This document shows positions 8,988 through 17,320 of a stretch of DNA of 54,705 nt, piece after piece. A program made the position numbers and the translations under genes. The DNA is from Planctomycetaceae bacterium. GTDB lineage: Bacteria; Planctomycetota; Planctomycetia; Pirellulales; Pirellulaceae. How positions within the stretch are numbered: position 1 is the stretch's first letter; every line of letters starts with the position of its first letter. The notes below the pieces were generated by a model. It made no database searches. It was not told where the DNA came from and was given only the letters and a program-made list of their open reading frames with translations. The stretch is from the NCBI GenBank assembly GCA_012729315.1, contig JAAYDI010000142.1, positions 1-54,705 of the forward strand. The letters are read 5' to 3'.

Positions 8988-10307
8988 TCACACCTCCAGT
9001 TTCCACGGTTCCCGATACTTCTTGTGGACCAGCGCGTTCGCCTCGGGATCGTCCTTGACCACCTCCTGGTCCGCGTCCCAGTGGATCTTATGCCCGGTGC
9101 GCCAGGCGATATTGATCAGGTGGCCGGGGATCGTGGCGTAATGGCCCACTTCCGCATCGGCCGCCGGCTTGGTGCGCGTCCGCACGCACTCCAGGAACAC
9201 TTCGGCATGGTTGTCGGGCGTGTCGTCGACCGTCACGTGCTTGGACCGGTCCTCGATGGCATTCTCCGGCACGATGGTGTAGCCGCCCCGGTCGAGGAAC
9301 AGGGAGGCCTTGGTGCCGTAGAAGCACTTGCCGTGCGAGCGATGCTCGCGCCGGCAGCCGCCGCGGAACGTGTACTGCATGAGGAAACCCTGTTTGGCCA
9401 CCGGGCCGGGCGGGTATTCGAGCACCGCGTCGAGTGTGTCCGGATACTGCAGGTTGTTTTCCGGAAAACACATCATGCCGCCCATCGCCATCACGGTCTT
9501 CGGCCGGTCCACTCCCATGGCCCAATGGACGATGTCGTAGTGATGCACGGCCCAGTCGCACTGGAACGAGCCGGCATAATCGAAGAACCAGTAGTCGTGC
9601 AGGAAGCGGTTCGGGTTGTACGGAACCTTGGGTGCCGGCCCGAGCCAGAAGTCCCAGTCCAGTCCGGGAGGCGGATCGCAATCGGCGGGCGATCCCCAGC
9701 CTGGATACTGATTCTCGTAGTCCCAGACCTTGACTTCCGAGATCTCCCCAAGCTCGCCAGAGCGGATGACCTCCACCGCCTGCTGATAGTGCCGGCAACT
9801 GTGCTGCTGCGTACCGATCTGCACGATGCGATTGTACTTCTCGGCAGCCTGCACCATCGCGCGGCCCTCGCCGATCGAGTGCGCCAGCGGCTTTTCGATG
9901 TACACGTCCTTGCCCGCCTGGCAGGCGTGGATGGTGGGCAGCGCGTGCCAGTGCTTGTTGGTGGCTACGATCACGGCCTGAATATCTTTGAGTTCCAGCA
10001 GTTCGCGGTAATCGTGAAACGCCTTGACCTGCGACCCTCCCGCCTGCTCGCGCGCAGCGGCTGTGCGCGGGTCGTTCACGTCGGCGACGGCCACGATGCG
10101 CACGCCCGGGAGTTTCTGGAAGCGCGACATCAGATACAGGCCGCGCCCGCCGCAGCCAATCAGGCCGATGTTGATGGTGTCGTTGGGACCCGGCGTGGCG
10201 CTCGCTCTGGCAACATGTGTCTGGCCGCCTGCCAAGGACGCAGCGACCGCCGCCGAAGCCGTGGCCGCAGCACCGAGGAACTCTCGTCGCGTGGATTTGT
10301 CTTTCAT
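8988..10307 (-). CDS. Tat-exported Gfo/Idh/MocA family oxidoreductase (1)
   Basis: A 439-residue protein. A twin-arginine leader (STRREFLGAAA, residues 5-15) is followed by an Ala-rich stretch. The dinucleotide-binding motif GCGGRG sits at 51-56 and the family catalytic motif EKP at 138-140. The Rossmann domain covers about 44-170 and the alpha/beta substrate domain about 171-400. Family members oxidise or reduce sugars with a tightly bound NAD(P). Tat export implies folding with the cofactor before secretion. GAGAGAGG lies eight bases upstream of the ATG. The next gene on the same strand (10413-11669) is a second Gfo/Idh protein, only 105 bp away, so co-transcription is likely. Substrate unknown. 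Confidence 0.88.
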   Translation of the reverse strand: MKDKSTRREFLGAAATASAAVAASLAGGQTHVARASATPGPNDTINIGLIGCGGRGLYLMSRFQKLPGVRIVAVADVNDPRTAAAREQAGGSQVKAFHDYRELLELKDIQAVIVATNKHWHALPTIHACQAGKDVYIEKPLAHSIGEGRAMVQAAEKYNRIVQIGTQQHSCRHYQQAVEVIRSGELGEISEVKVWDYENQYPGWGSPADCDPPPGLDWDFWLGPAPKVPYNPNRFLHDYWFFDYAGSFQCDWAVHHYDIVHWAMGVDRPKTVMAMGGMMCFPENNLQYPDTLDAVLEYPPGPVAKQGFLMQYTFRGGCRREHRSHGKCFYGTKASLFLDRGGYTIVPENAIEDRSKHVTVDDTPDNHAEVFLECVRTRTKPAADAEVGHYATIPGHLINIAWRTGHKIHWDADQEVVKDDPEANALVHKKYREPWKLEV

Positions 10308-10352
10308 GTCAACATCCTCTCTCTCACGGAAAAAACGTCACGATCTCACGTG

Positions 10353-10380
10353 TCGTGTGTCGTGTCTTGTGTGTTGTGCG
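10353..10380. repeat. Degenerate heptamer array, four copies of TYGTGYG
   Basis: TCGTGTG, TCGTGTC, TTGTGTG and TTGTGCG follow head to tail. The array is in the 105-bp gap between two Gfo/Idh genes on the minus strand, about 45 bp upstream of the downstream gene. The sequence differs from the CCAATGA and CAYTCGT arrays, but the 7-bp period is the same. Confidence 0.75.
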
Positions 10381-10412
10381 AAGCGTTTCGCACCTGCTGC
10401 TTCGCCGGCCAC

Positions 10413-11669
10413 TCAGCCTTCGCGAATCTCCCGGGTGGCCGCGTCATAGACCTGTCGCCGGCCCGTGTCCAGAGCGCGCATGGCCATGAGTGCCGGCACA
10501 CAGTGGTAATAACCGGCCTCGATGGGGGAGTTGGTCGTGCCGCGAGTGCGGAGGCACTGCAGCCAGTCGAGAAAATGGTCCGGCGTTTCGACCGCCGGCA
10601 CGGGGGTAGCCTCGGCCGGCAGCTCGCTCGGCTTGATTGCGCCTCTGCTGGAGTAGGTCGGCTTGGACCACGACGTCAGGTCAATTACCCCCTGCTCGCC
10701 GTAGATCTTCATGACATTGCCGTCCCCGTTACCGAAGTTGGTCGTGTAGCTGACGATGATCCCTTCCGGGTAGACCCAGGTCGCCTCGGCGTGGTCCGGA
10801 CAGGTGAATCCGTACTCGTCTTTCCAGGTGAAGGTGCCCCCCTGGGCCACGCAACTCACGGGGAGTGTCGTGCCGACGATGTAGTTGAACAGGTCGATGA
10901 AATGGCACCCAAGGTTGGAGAGCGGGCCATCCGAGAACTCACGATAGCCGTACCAGCCGGTCAGCAGCTTGCCGTCGAAGGGGCGCATCGGTAGCGGTGT
11001 CAGGAACTCCGTCCAATCCACATCCGCTTCGCGAATCGGTTCGGCGTTTTCCATCCAGGAGTACCAGTAGGGCTTCGTGCCGTTGCGGCGCTGTTCAATC
11101 CGCGAGACTTTGCCGAGCTGGCCTGTGCGGAACAGGTCGCGGCAGCCGGTGCTGGTGGCAAAACTGCGGACCTGCGTCCCCATCTGGGTCACAATGCCGG
11201 CCCGCTGCACGGCGTCGCAGCATCGCTTGAGCGATTCCATGTCCATGGCCAGTGGCTTCTCGCAGTAGGCATCCTTCTGCGCCTGGGCGGCCGCCTCCAG
11301 ATGAAGGGGGTGATGGTGATCGCATGACGCGATCATCACGGCATCCACGTCCTTCAGCTCCAGCACCCCGCGATAGGAGGCAAACTGCTGGGCCGGGCGG
11401 CCGTACCATTCCTCACAGCGGGCTGCCGCCCGCTCCCGCCGAATCCGCCAGGGGTCGCTCACGGCAATGAACTCCACATTCTGCTGCTGATCATGCGCGT
11501 GAACGCCCGGCATGTGCGCCGCATAGCCGCGCCCGCCGCAGCCGATCAGTCCCAGCGCAATCCGGTCGTTGGCGCCGAGGATTCGTCCATAGCTGGTTGC
11601 CGTCAGACCCAGGGCCGTACCGGCCGATGCCGCGGCGAGAAACTGCCGACGCGTGGACTTGTGAGCCAT
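10413..11669 (-). CDS. Tat-exported Gfo/Idh/MocA family oxidoreductase (2)
   Basis: A 418-residue protein. The start at 11669 has GGGAG eight bases upstream and gives a Tat leader (STRRQFLAAASAG, residues 5-17). A longer frame to 11924 is open, but the extra 85 residues look like non-coding DNA. The nucleotide motif GCGGRG is near 44-49 and the catalytic EKP at 137-139. CDHHHPLHLE at 116-125 is the usual His-rich segment before the EKP helix. Predicted role: NAD(P)-dependent sugar oxidoreductase outside the cytoplasm. It probably shares a transcript with the Gfo/Idh gene at 8988, and perhaps with the ceramidase-like gene upstream, whose stop lies 74 bp before this start. Confidence 0.88.
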   Translation of the reverse strand: MAHKSTRRQFLAAASAGTALGLTATSYGRILGANDRIALGLIGCGGRGYAAHMPGVHAHDQQQNVEFIAVSDPWRIRRERAAARCEEWYGRPAQQFASYRGVLELKDVDAVMIASCDHHHPLHLEAAAQAQKDAYCEKPLAMDMESLKRCCDAVQRAGIVTQMGTQVRSFATSTGCRDLFRTGQLGKVSRIEQRRNGTKPYWYSWMENAEPIREADVDWTEFLTPLPMRPFDGKLLTGWYGYREFSDGPLSNLGCHFIDLFNYIVGTTLPVSCVAQGGTFTWKDEYGFTCPDHAEATWVYPEGIIVSYTTNFGNGDGNVMKIYGEQGVIDLTSWSKPTYSSRGAIKPSELPAEATPVPAVETPDHFLDWLQCLRTRGTTNSPIEAGYYHCVPALMAMRALDTGRRQVYDAATREIREG

Positions 11670-11743
11670 GATGTGTTCTCCCTTATCAGACTTGTCGGAT
11701 CGTTCGTTCTTCGTTACTTTTGGCGGCGCCTGCGCCCGGCCGC

Positions 11744-13150
11744 CTAGGGCTGTGCGACGAGTCGCCGTACGGTGCTCACAACGCGCGCTTCCACGTCGCC
11801 GGCCCAGCGCAGGGCCGGATGGCCGTACTCGTCCAGATGCGGACCGCCTTCGTACCCGCCCTCCTGCCAGACACGCCGCGACGGAATGTAGGCCACCAGG
11901 TCGTCCGCGTAACCACAGGTCCATGCGCGCGGGCCAAATTCACTTCGGAACCGCAGCGCGTAGTCGACCACCGCCTCGCCACCCAGACCGATGAAGAGCA
12001 GTTCCGGACCCAGCCGCCACACGTGCACGGGATAGGGATAGGTAGCCGCGAACGTCTCCCCGGCGTCAAGTTTCGCGAGCAGGCGGCGCGCCCAACGCGC
12101 GTGAATCTCAGACTCACTCGTGGCACACTGTTCCAGTTCCTCGCGGGTCATCACCTTCTCGTACGCCAGCTCCACAAACTCGAACTTCGTGCACAGGCCA
12201 GCACCGACCGGCGTCAGCGGCCCCCCCAGCACTTCTTCTACGGAAGCCGCCAGCAGATGGCCATACCGGGCACACAACGCGAGTTGTCGCCGTGGTATCG
12301 GGTTCGCATCCGCCCCGCACGTGTTGACGAACATCGCGGTGACGCCCGGATGATCCTGTTCCAGCTCGAGCTGCGCAAATCCCGGGTAATCGCCACACCA
12401 CTCCAGCGACGCCAGCGTCGTAGGATGGCAGGCATATCCAAAGAGGACGGCGGTGAGCTGGCCCTCCTGATCGTGTACGGTCAGCACCGGCACGGCGTGG
12501 TCGACCACTCCCTTGAGCGGCTTGCCTTCCGCGCGGAGGCGCGGCACCTCTTCCTCGGTGTTCTCGCGCCGATTCACGGCGAACGCGCAGGTACCTTGCC
12601 CGGTGGACAGACGCGCCGGAGCCAATCGGGAAAGCGCCTCGCCGACGGTCTGCACAATGAGCTCGTCGACATGGTCCGTGTACTGATCGACCAGCTGCGT
12701 CTGCTGCTCGTCAATCGGATAGTAGTCGACCAGATCGCCCCGCAAGCGCGGTCCGCAGTGGTTGTGAGTGAATGTGAACATGACCTGCGACCGGTCCAGT
12801 CCGAAGCGGTCATGGACCTTCTGGCACATGCTTTCATACATCCCTTTCGGAATGCCCATGTGGTCGGTCGTGACGAGCACCGCGCGACGGCCCTGGTCAT
12901 CCTCCAGAGCCAGCGTCTTCACCCACAGATCATGCAGTGTGCCGGTCGGTTCACGTTTATGACCGTAGCCGGCCAGCCACACCGGCGTCTCCGGCGTCAT
13001 AACCGCGCGGGCCAGGCCCGCTTTCCACACCGTCTCCGCACCCTGTGCCGTGACCAACCCGAACGCTGTCGACAGCAGCACACCGCAGCCCGCCGCACAC
13101 ACCGCCCACCACCGCTCGCCATTCGTCATGCGTGCTTCACCACCCATCAT
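11744..13150 (-). CDS. Secreted neutral/alkaline ceramidase-like hydrolase (paralogue 3)
   Basis: A 468-residue protein with a signal peptide (hydrophobic about 14-36, cut near AQGA). The core starts KAGLARAVMTPETP, and the metal motif is FTHNHCGP at residues 127-134, where His-x-His is kept as HNH. Shared blocks with paralogue 2 are FGYACHPTTL, GDYPGFAQ, CGADANPIP and WQEGGYEGG. Neither ATG 13150 nor ATG 13129 has a clear ribosome site. The gene begins just downstream of a heptamer array, as paralogue 1 does. It is followed on the same strand by two Gfo/Idh genes, so a ceramidase-like/Gfo/Gfo transcript is plausible. The real substrate is unknown. Confidence 0.82.
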   Translation of the reverse strand: MMGGEARMTNGERWWAVCAAGCGVLLSTAFGLVTAQGAETVWKAGLARAVMTPETPVWLAGYGHKREPTGTLHDLWVKTLALEDDQGRRAVLVTTDHMGIPKGMYESMCQKVHDRFGLDRSQVMFTFTHNHCGPRLRGDLVDYYPIDEQQTQLVDQYTDHVDELIVQTVGEALSRLAPARLSTGQGTCAFAVNRRENTEEEVPRLRAEGKPLKGVVDHAVPVLTVHDQEGQLTAVLFGYACHPTTLASLEWCGDYPGFAQLELEQDHPGVTAMFVNTCGADANPIPRRQLALCARYGHLLAASVEEVLGGPLTPVGAGLCTKFEFVELAYEKVMTREELEQCATSESEIHARWARRLLAKLDAGETFAATYPYPVHVWRLGPELLFIGLGGEAVVDYALRFRSEFGPRAWTCGYADDLVAYIPSRRVWQEGGYEGGPHLDEYGHPALRWAGDVEARVVSTVRRLVAQP

Positions 13151-13160
13151 TCCATTCCAT

Positions 13161-13245
13161 CACTCGTCATTCGTCACTCGTCACTCGTCCGTCATTCGTC
13201 ACTCGTCACTCGTCCGTCATTCGTCATTCGTCATTCGTCACTCGA
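13161..13245 (-). repeat. Heptamer tandem array of CAYTCGT with CCGT breaks
   Basis: Eleven heptamers CATTCGT, CACTCGT or CACTCGA run from 13161 to 13245, interrupted twice by CCGT (13189-13192 and 13214-13217). On the minus strand the unit is AATGACG or AGTGACG, related to the AATGACC core of the array at 502. In both places the AATGAC sense strand is the coding strand of the ceramidase-like gene that starts next to the array. The array also lies in the divergent gap before the gene at 13322. Confidence 0.9.
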
Positions 13246-13321
13246 TTCTACCTCTCCCCGCGCCCGCCTGCTATCATACAGCTGATCTTCCCACATTCAC
13301 CAGAAACCTGGAGGTGCGACT

Positions 13322-16300
13322 GTGCGCAGCAGAGTCACGCAACTCGTGGCGATCATCGCGCTGCCGGCCATACTCGTCATGCAACTCCCACGGGCGCTGG
13401 CCGGGTCGCAGGATTCGTCAGAGCGAGAGCAGGGCGGTCCGCCACGGTATGAGAAGCGTGACAGTCTGCAGGCAACGCTCAATGCGACGCGCCACCAGTA
13501 CAGAGTGTGGTGTGCCGAGCAACCGGTGGTACGGCAGCAGGTTACCTGGGGACCCTGGTATGCCACACCACTGCTACCGGCCGATTCGGCTGACGAGCAG
13601 CTGGCGTCGCGTGATGAGCTGGACGTGACGGCACGGCGCGCTGACGGTGCGCCGCTCTGGTCGCAGCGTGACGATCTGCCCACAGAGCAGCCTGTGAGTC
13701 TGCTGAGTGGCGCAGCGGGACAGGTGTTATACCTGGCGTGTGTGGCGCGGGTCGCACAGCCGGTGACTTTGACGGTGGGGGTCGGTGGCGGCGAGCAGCT
13801 TGACGCGTGGTTGAACGGGCGCACGATTGCGTCGGTTCCGACCCGTCTCGTGTACGGCCGATATGGGTGCAGTGATGGGTATGAAGGCACGCGGGTGGAC
13901 CAGGTGCTGCTCGATCTGGAGCTGCATCCGGGCGAGAACACACTGAAGCTGCGTCTGATGGCCGGCGGTGAGCCCTCCTTCTGGTTCTCGTCAACGCCAG
14001 CGCTGGTGCCGGCGTTCTGGGCGCGGCTCCGCGAGGATTTTCCACCGGCTGACAACCCGCTGCTCGACCTGGTCCCCGCCAATTGGTTCGACACGACGGG
14101 TTGGTTCGCCGCCGAAGGGACTGAGTTTGAAGAGCAGCTGCTCCCAGGTCTGATTGCGGCGTGCGGCGCTGACGGGGCAACTGCCGGGACGGCATTCGAT
14201 CAGCTCAAGCAGAGCGGGGTGGCGGGAGATGACATTCGCTGGCTGGACCTGTGCGTCCAGTGCGCCGCGCTCGCCCGGATTCATGACGAGGTGGACCGGC
14301 TGCGGGCGGCAGTCGAGGCGTTGGGCGACGCCCACGCGTCCCAGTACCCTATCGCGGAGCTGCGAGACCGGCTCGCGGATTACGAGCGGCGGGTGGCCTG
14401 CCAGGCGCGCGGGCAGCTCGATCCCGCGACGGAAGCCACGCGCGGACTGCTGGCCGAGCTGCCGCGCATGCGGCGCGAGATGCTGGTGGACCTCCATCCC
14501 CTGCTGCGCGGTGCGGAGATCGTGTTCGTGAAGCGGTACACGTACAACAGCAAGCACTACTACGACGACTTCCAGCACATCAGTGCCTGGGGGGGCAACT
14601 TGTGCGTGCTGTCGCTCGCGGACGGGAGCGTGCGGGAACTGGTGCCGCAGCTGGCCGGTGGCGTGTTCGACCGGTACGACGTGTCGTTCGACGCGCGGCG
14701 GATCGTGTTCGGCTATCGCCGTCCACAGCGGGAAGGGTTCCGCCTGTATGAGCTGGATATCGACAGCGGCGCGCTGCGGCAGGTCACCGCGCCGCCGCCG
14801 GACGAGGAGCAGCGGATCGCCCGCTATGGCCGCACGAGCTTCGGTGATGGCTTCTACGGGCTGCTGGGCTACCAGTTCTGGACGGACGACGTCCATCCGT
14901 GCTATCTGCCCGACGGCGGGATCAGCTTTGCGTCGACGCGGTCGGAGCACGGGGTACTGTGTACGCCGGCGCACTATCTGGCCTGTACCAATCTGTACCG
15001 TCTCGACGCCGGCGGCAGCGGTCTGCGGCAGTTATCCTACGGTGCGTTGAGCGAGTTCTCGCCCACGCTGATGGAAGATGGACGGATTCTCTACAACCGC
15101 TGGGAATACGTCTACAAAGGTATCGCCGCCGCACAGCCGCTGTGGACCATGCGGCCGGACGGATCGGGCAGCGAGGAGTATTACGGCGACAACGTCACGG
15201 ATCCCGGCGTGCTCTGGCAGGCGCGGCAGGTGCCGGGAAACCCGCGACTGGCCGTGTGCATCGGCTGCGGGCACGAGCCGCTGGGTGTCGGCCAGGTGTT
15301 GTTGCTCGACCTGAACAAGAACAAACGCACCCCCGCGCCGATCACCAACTTGACGCCGGACGTGAAGATCCAGAACCTGCGGGGCATCTTCCATCTGCGG
15401 AACGGAGTCTGGCGTGAGGACTTCTACGGGCCGCTGTACGCAGACCCCTATCCGCTCTCCGACAAGTTTTTTCTCGTCTCCTGCAACCCGGCGGGGCGTT
15501 ACAACGACCCTGCCGGTTACGGCCTGGCGCTGCTGGACGTCTTCGGCAACCGGGTGCCCATCTACGAGGACCCGGAGATAGCCTGCTGGCAGCCGATGCT
15601 GCTCCAGCCGCGTCCGGTACCGCCGGTCTTCCCGCCGGTGCCAAGCCCGACCACGACGTCGCCAGCGATCGCCAGCGTGTTCCTGAGCGACGTCTACCGC
15701 GGCCTGGAAGACGTGCCGCGGGGCACTGTCCGGTATCTACGGGTGCTCGAGCAGGTGGCGAAACCGTGGTCTGCCGAAGTCGATACAGCGCGAGGCGAAG
15801 ACCGCGCTGCGGACGGGTTCGGCGGGCACCTGGCGGTGACCTGGAACGCGCACATCTGGATCGCCGTGCTGCACGGCATCGTGCCCGTCGCCGCCGATGG
15901 CTCGGCCCACTTTCAGGTGCCGGCCAACCGCAATCTGTTCTTCCAGGCGCTCGATGAGGACTACATGGAAGTGCAGCGGATGCGGACGTTCGTCAATTTC
16001 ATGCCGGGCGAGTCGCGATCTTGCATCGGCTGCCACGAACATCGCACGCAGGCGCCCGATCCACGCAATGTCACGGCCAGCATGCAGGCACCGCTCGCCC
16101 TGTCGGCCCAGCCCGGGGACCATGCGCCGCGCCCGCTGTATTATCCGACCGATGTGCAGCCGATCCTGGACCGGCATTGCGTGCACTGCCACAATGGTTC
16201 GGCCGCCACATCGACGCACGAAGCGCCGGCCGCCGCGCCGCAGACGGAAGCCGAAGTCATCCCGGCAGCCCCGGATCTGCGGGGTGAGTTGACTGAGCTG

Positions 16301-17224
16301 TTCAGTCGGTCCTACGAGAGCCTGATGCAGGGGCAGTGGATCAACACGATCCAGGAATGGAACGGCAGTGACTGGGCGATGCGGCATGCCGAGACGGTTC
16401 CGCCGTACACCTACGGCGCGCATCGCAGCCGGCTCGTCGAACTGCTGCGCGACGGTCATTTTAGCGTGCAGCTCGAGCGCGAGGAATTCATCCGGCTCGT
16501 CACGTGGATCGACACAGGCGGCCAATACTATGGATCCTATTTCGGACGCCGGCACCTGCGCTACCGCGGGCAACCGGACTTCCGTCCGGTGCCGACCTTG
16601 AGTTCCGCGTGCGGCGTCGCCCCTCCCGAAATCGAGATCCCCCTGTGCGAACCGCTCCCTGCGCGGCTGCTGGCCTGTTGGCCGCTTGACGGCGCCACGC
16701 CCGACAGCGCACGGCAGTTCGACGGCACGCAGTACCTCGCGTGCGATGGACTCGGGACACATGCAGCTGTGTCCATCGCGTTGCGTGCCAAAGCCGATAC
16801 ACTCGGCCACACCTGGAACCCGCTGCTGTTCGGTAACGATATGCCCGGTGGTGTCGTCCACTTCAGCCTGCTCGCCGACGGGCGGCCCAACGTCGCTGTC
16901 CACACGGCGGATCAGAACTGGACGCACCGCACCGCCCGGGCATCGGTGGCAGTCGGCCAGTGGCACCACCTGGTCCTCGTCTGCGATGCGCGGATGGGCG
17001 GGCTGGTCCGATTCTACGTCGACGGTCAGCGGATCAACGAGGACCGGATGAACCTCGGAATCCAGCTCAACATGGACGCGTTCCGGATCGGCGGATGGAA
17101 TCAGTGGGAAGCAGCGCCCGGCAACAACTTCCACGGTGCGCTGCGCGATGTCCGAATCTACAGTGGCATGCTGACCGACCAGCAGGCGGCCCAGCTGGCG
17201 GCCGGCCAGCCAGTGGAGCAGTGA
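13322..17224 (+). CDS. HzsA-related multidomain secreted protein with two c-type heme motifs and a LamG-like domain
   Basis: A 1300-residue protein beginning at GTG 13322, with GGAGG seven bases upstream, and a signal peptide (about residues 6-27). The N-terminal part (30-380) includes a beta-rich domain and then a helical segment. A TolB/WD-like beta-propeller covers about 393-760. CxxCH heme motifs lie at 901-905 (CIGCH) and 953-957 (CVHCH). A concanavalin/LamG-like domain (about 1115-1295) ends the protein. The propeller plus heme part resembles the hydrazine synthase alpha subunit of anammox planctomycetes, known in databases as HzsA-related. There is no sign of the beta/gamma subunits here, so hydrazine synthesis is not implied. 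A periplasmic or surface electron-transfer or binding role is more likely. An extra CIGCGHEP near 646 could bind metal. Confidence 0.85.
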   Translation: MRSRVTQLVAIIALPAILVMQLPRALAGSQDSSEREQGGPPRYEKRDSLQATLNATRHQYRVWCAEQPVVRQQVTWGPWYATPLLPADSADEQLASRDELDVTARRADGAPLWSQRDDLPTEQPVSLLSGAAGQVLYLACVARVAQPVTLTVGVGGGEQLDAWLNGRTIASVPTRLVYGRYGCSDGYEGTRVDQVLLDLELHPGENTLKLRLMAGGEPSFWFSSTPALVPAFWARLREDFPPADNPLLDLVPANWFDTTGWFAAEGTEFEEQLLPGLIAACGADGATAGTAFDQLKQSGVAGDDIRWLDLCVQCAALARIHDEVDRLRAAVEALGDAHASQYPIAELRDRLADYERRVACQARGQLDPATEATRGLLAELPRMRREMLVDLHPLLRGAEIVFVKRYTYNSKHYYDDFQHISAWGGNLCVLSLADGSVRELVPQLAGGVFDRYDVSFDARRIVFGYRRPQREGFRLYELDIDSGALRQVTAPPPDEEQRIARYGRTSFGDGFYGLLGYQFWTDDVHPCYLPDGGISFASTRSEHGVLCTPAHYLACTNLYRLDAGGSGLRQLSYGALSEFSPTLMEDGRILYNRWEYVYKGIAAAQPLWTMRPDGSGSEEYYGDNVTDPGVLWQARQVPGNPRLAVCIGCGHEPLGVGQVLLLDLNKNKRTPAPITNLTPDVKIQNLRGIFHLRNGVWREDFYGPLYADPYPLSDKFFLVSCNPAGRYNDPAGYGLALLDVFGNRVPIYEDPEIACWQPMLLQPRPVPPVFPPVPSPTTTSPAIASVFLSDVYRGLEDVPRGTVRYLRVLEQVAKPWSAEVDTARGEDRAADGFGGHLAVTWNAHIWIAVLHGIVPVAADGSAHFQVPANRNLFFQALDEDYMEVQRMRTFVNFMPGESRSCIGCHEHRTQAPDPRNVTASMQAPLALSAQPGDHAPRPLYYPTDVQPILDRHCVHCHNGSAATSTHEAPAAAPQTEAEVIPAAPDLRGELTELFSRSYESLMQGQWINTIQEWNGSDWAMRHAETVPPYTYGAHRSRLVELLRDGHFSVQLEREEFIRLVTWIDTGGQYYGSYFGRRHLRYRGQPDFRPVPTLSSACGVAPPEIEIPLCEPLPARLLACWPLDGATPDSARQFDGTQYLACDGLGTHAAVSIALRAKADTLGHTWNPLLFGNDMPGGVVHFSLLADGRPNVAVHTADQNWTHRTARASVAVGQWHHLVLVCDARMGGLVRFYVDGQRINEDRMNLGIQLNMDAFRIGGWNQWEAAPGNNFHGALRDVRIYSGMLTDQQAAQLAAGQPVEQ

Positions 17225-17320
17225 GCGAGCGCCCGCCCAGCCCGGCACCGGTGGTTTGCGGTGGCACATGCGCGCGCCGGCAGACCGGCCGGATTGGCAC
17301 TGGTCCGGACGCCGACCTGC

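Noticed and set aside
8973-10994. 673-codon open frame on the plus strand
   Set aside because: It runs antisense across two clear Gfo/Idh genes and a repeat array, with no recognisable motif and a biased, shadow-like composition.
13161-13245. Possible CRISPR array
   Set aside because: Units are 7 bp without spacers, so it is a simple tandem repeat.
13322-17224. Reading the HzsA-related gene as proof of anammox metabolism
   Set aside because: No other hydrazine synthase or hydrazine dehydrogenase genes are in the window, and HzsA-related proteins are found in many planctomycetes that are not anammox bacteria.
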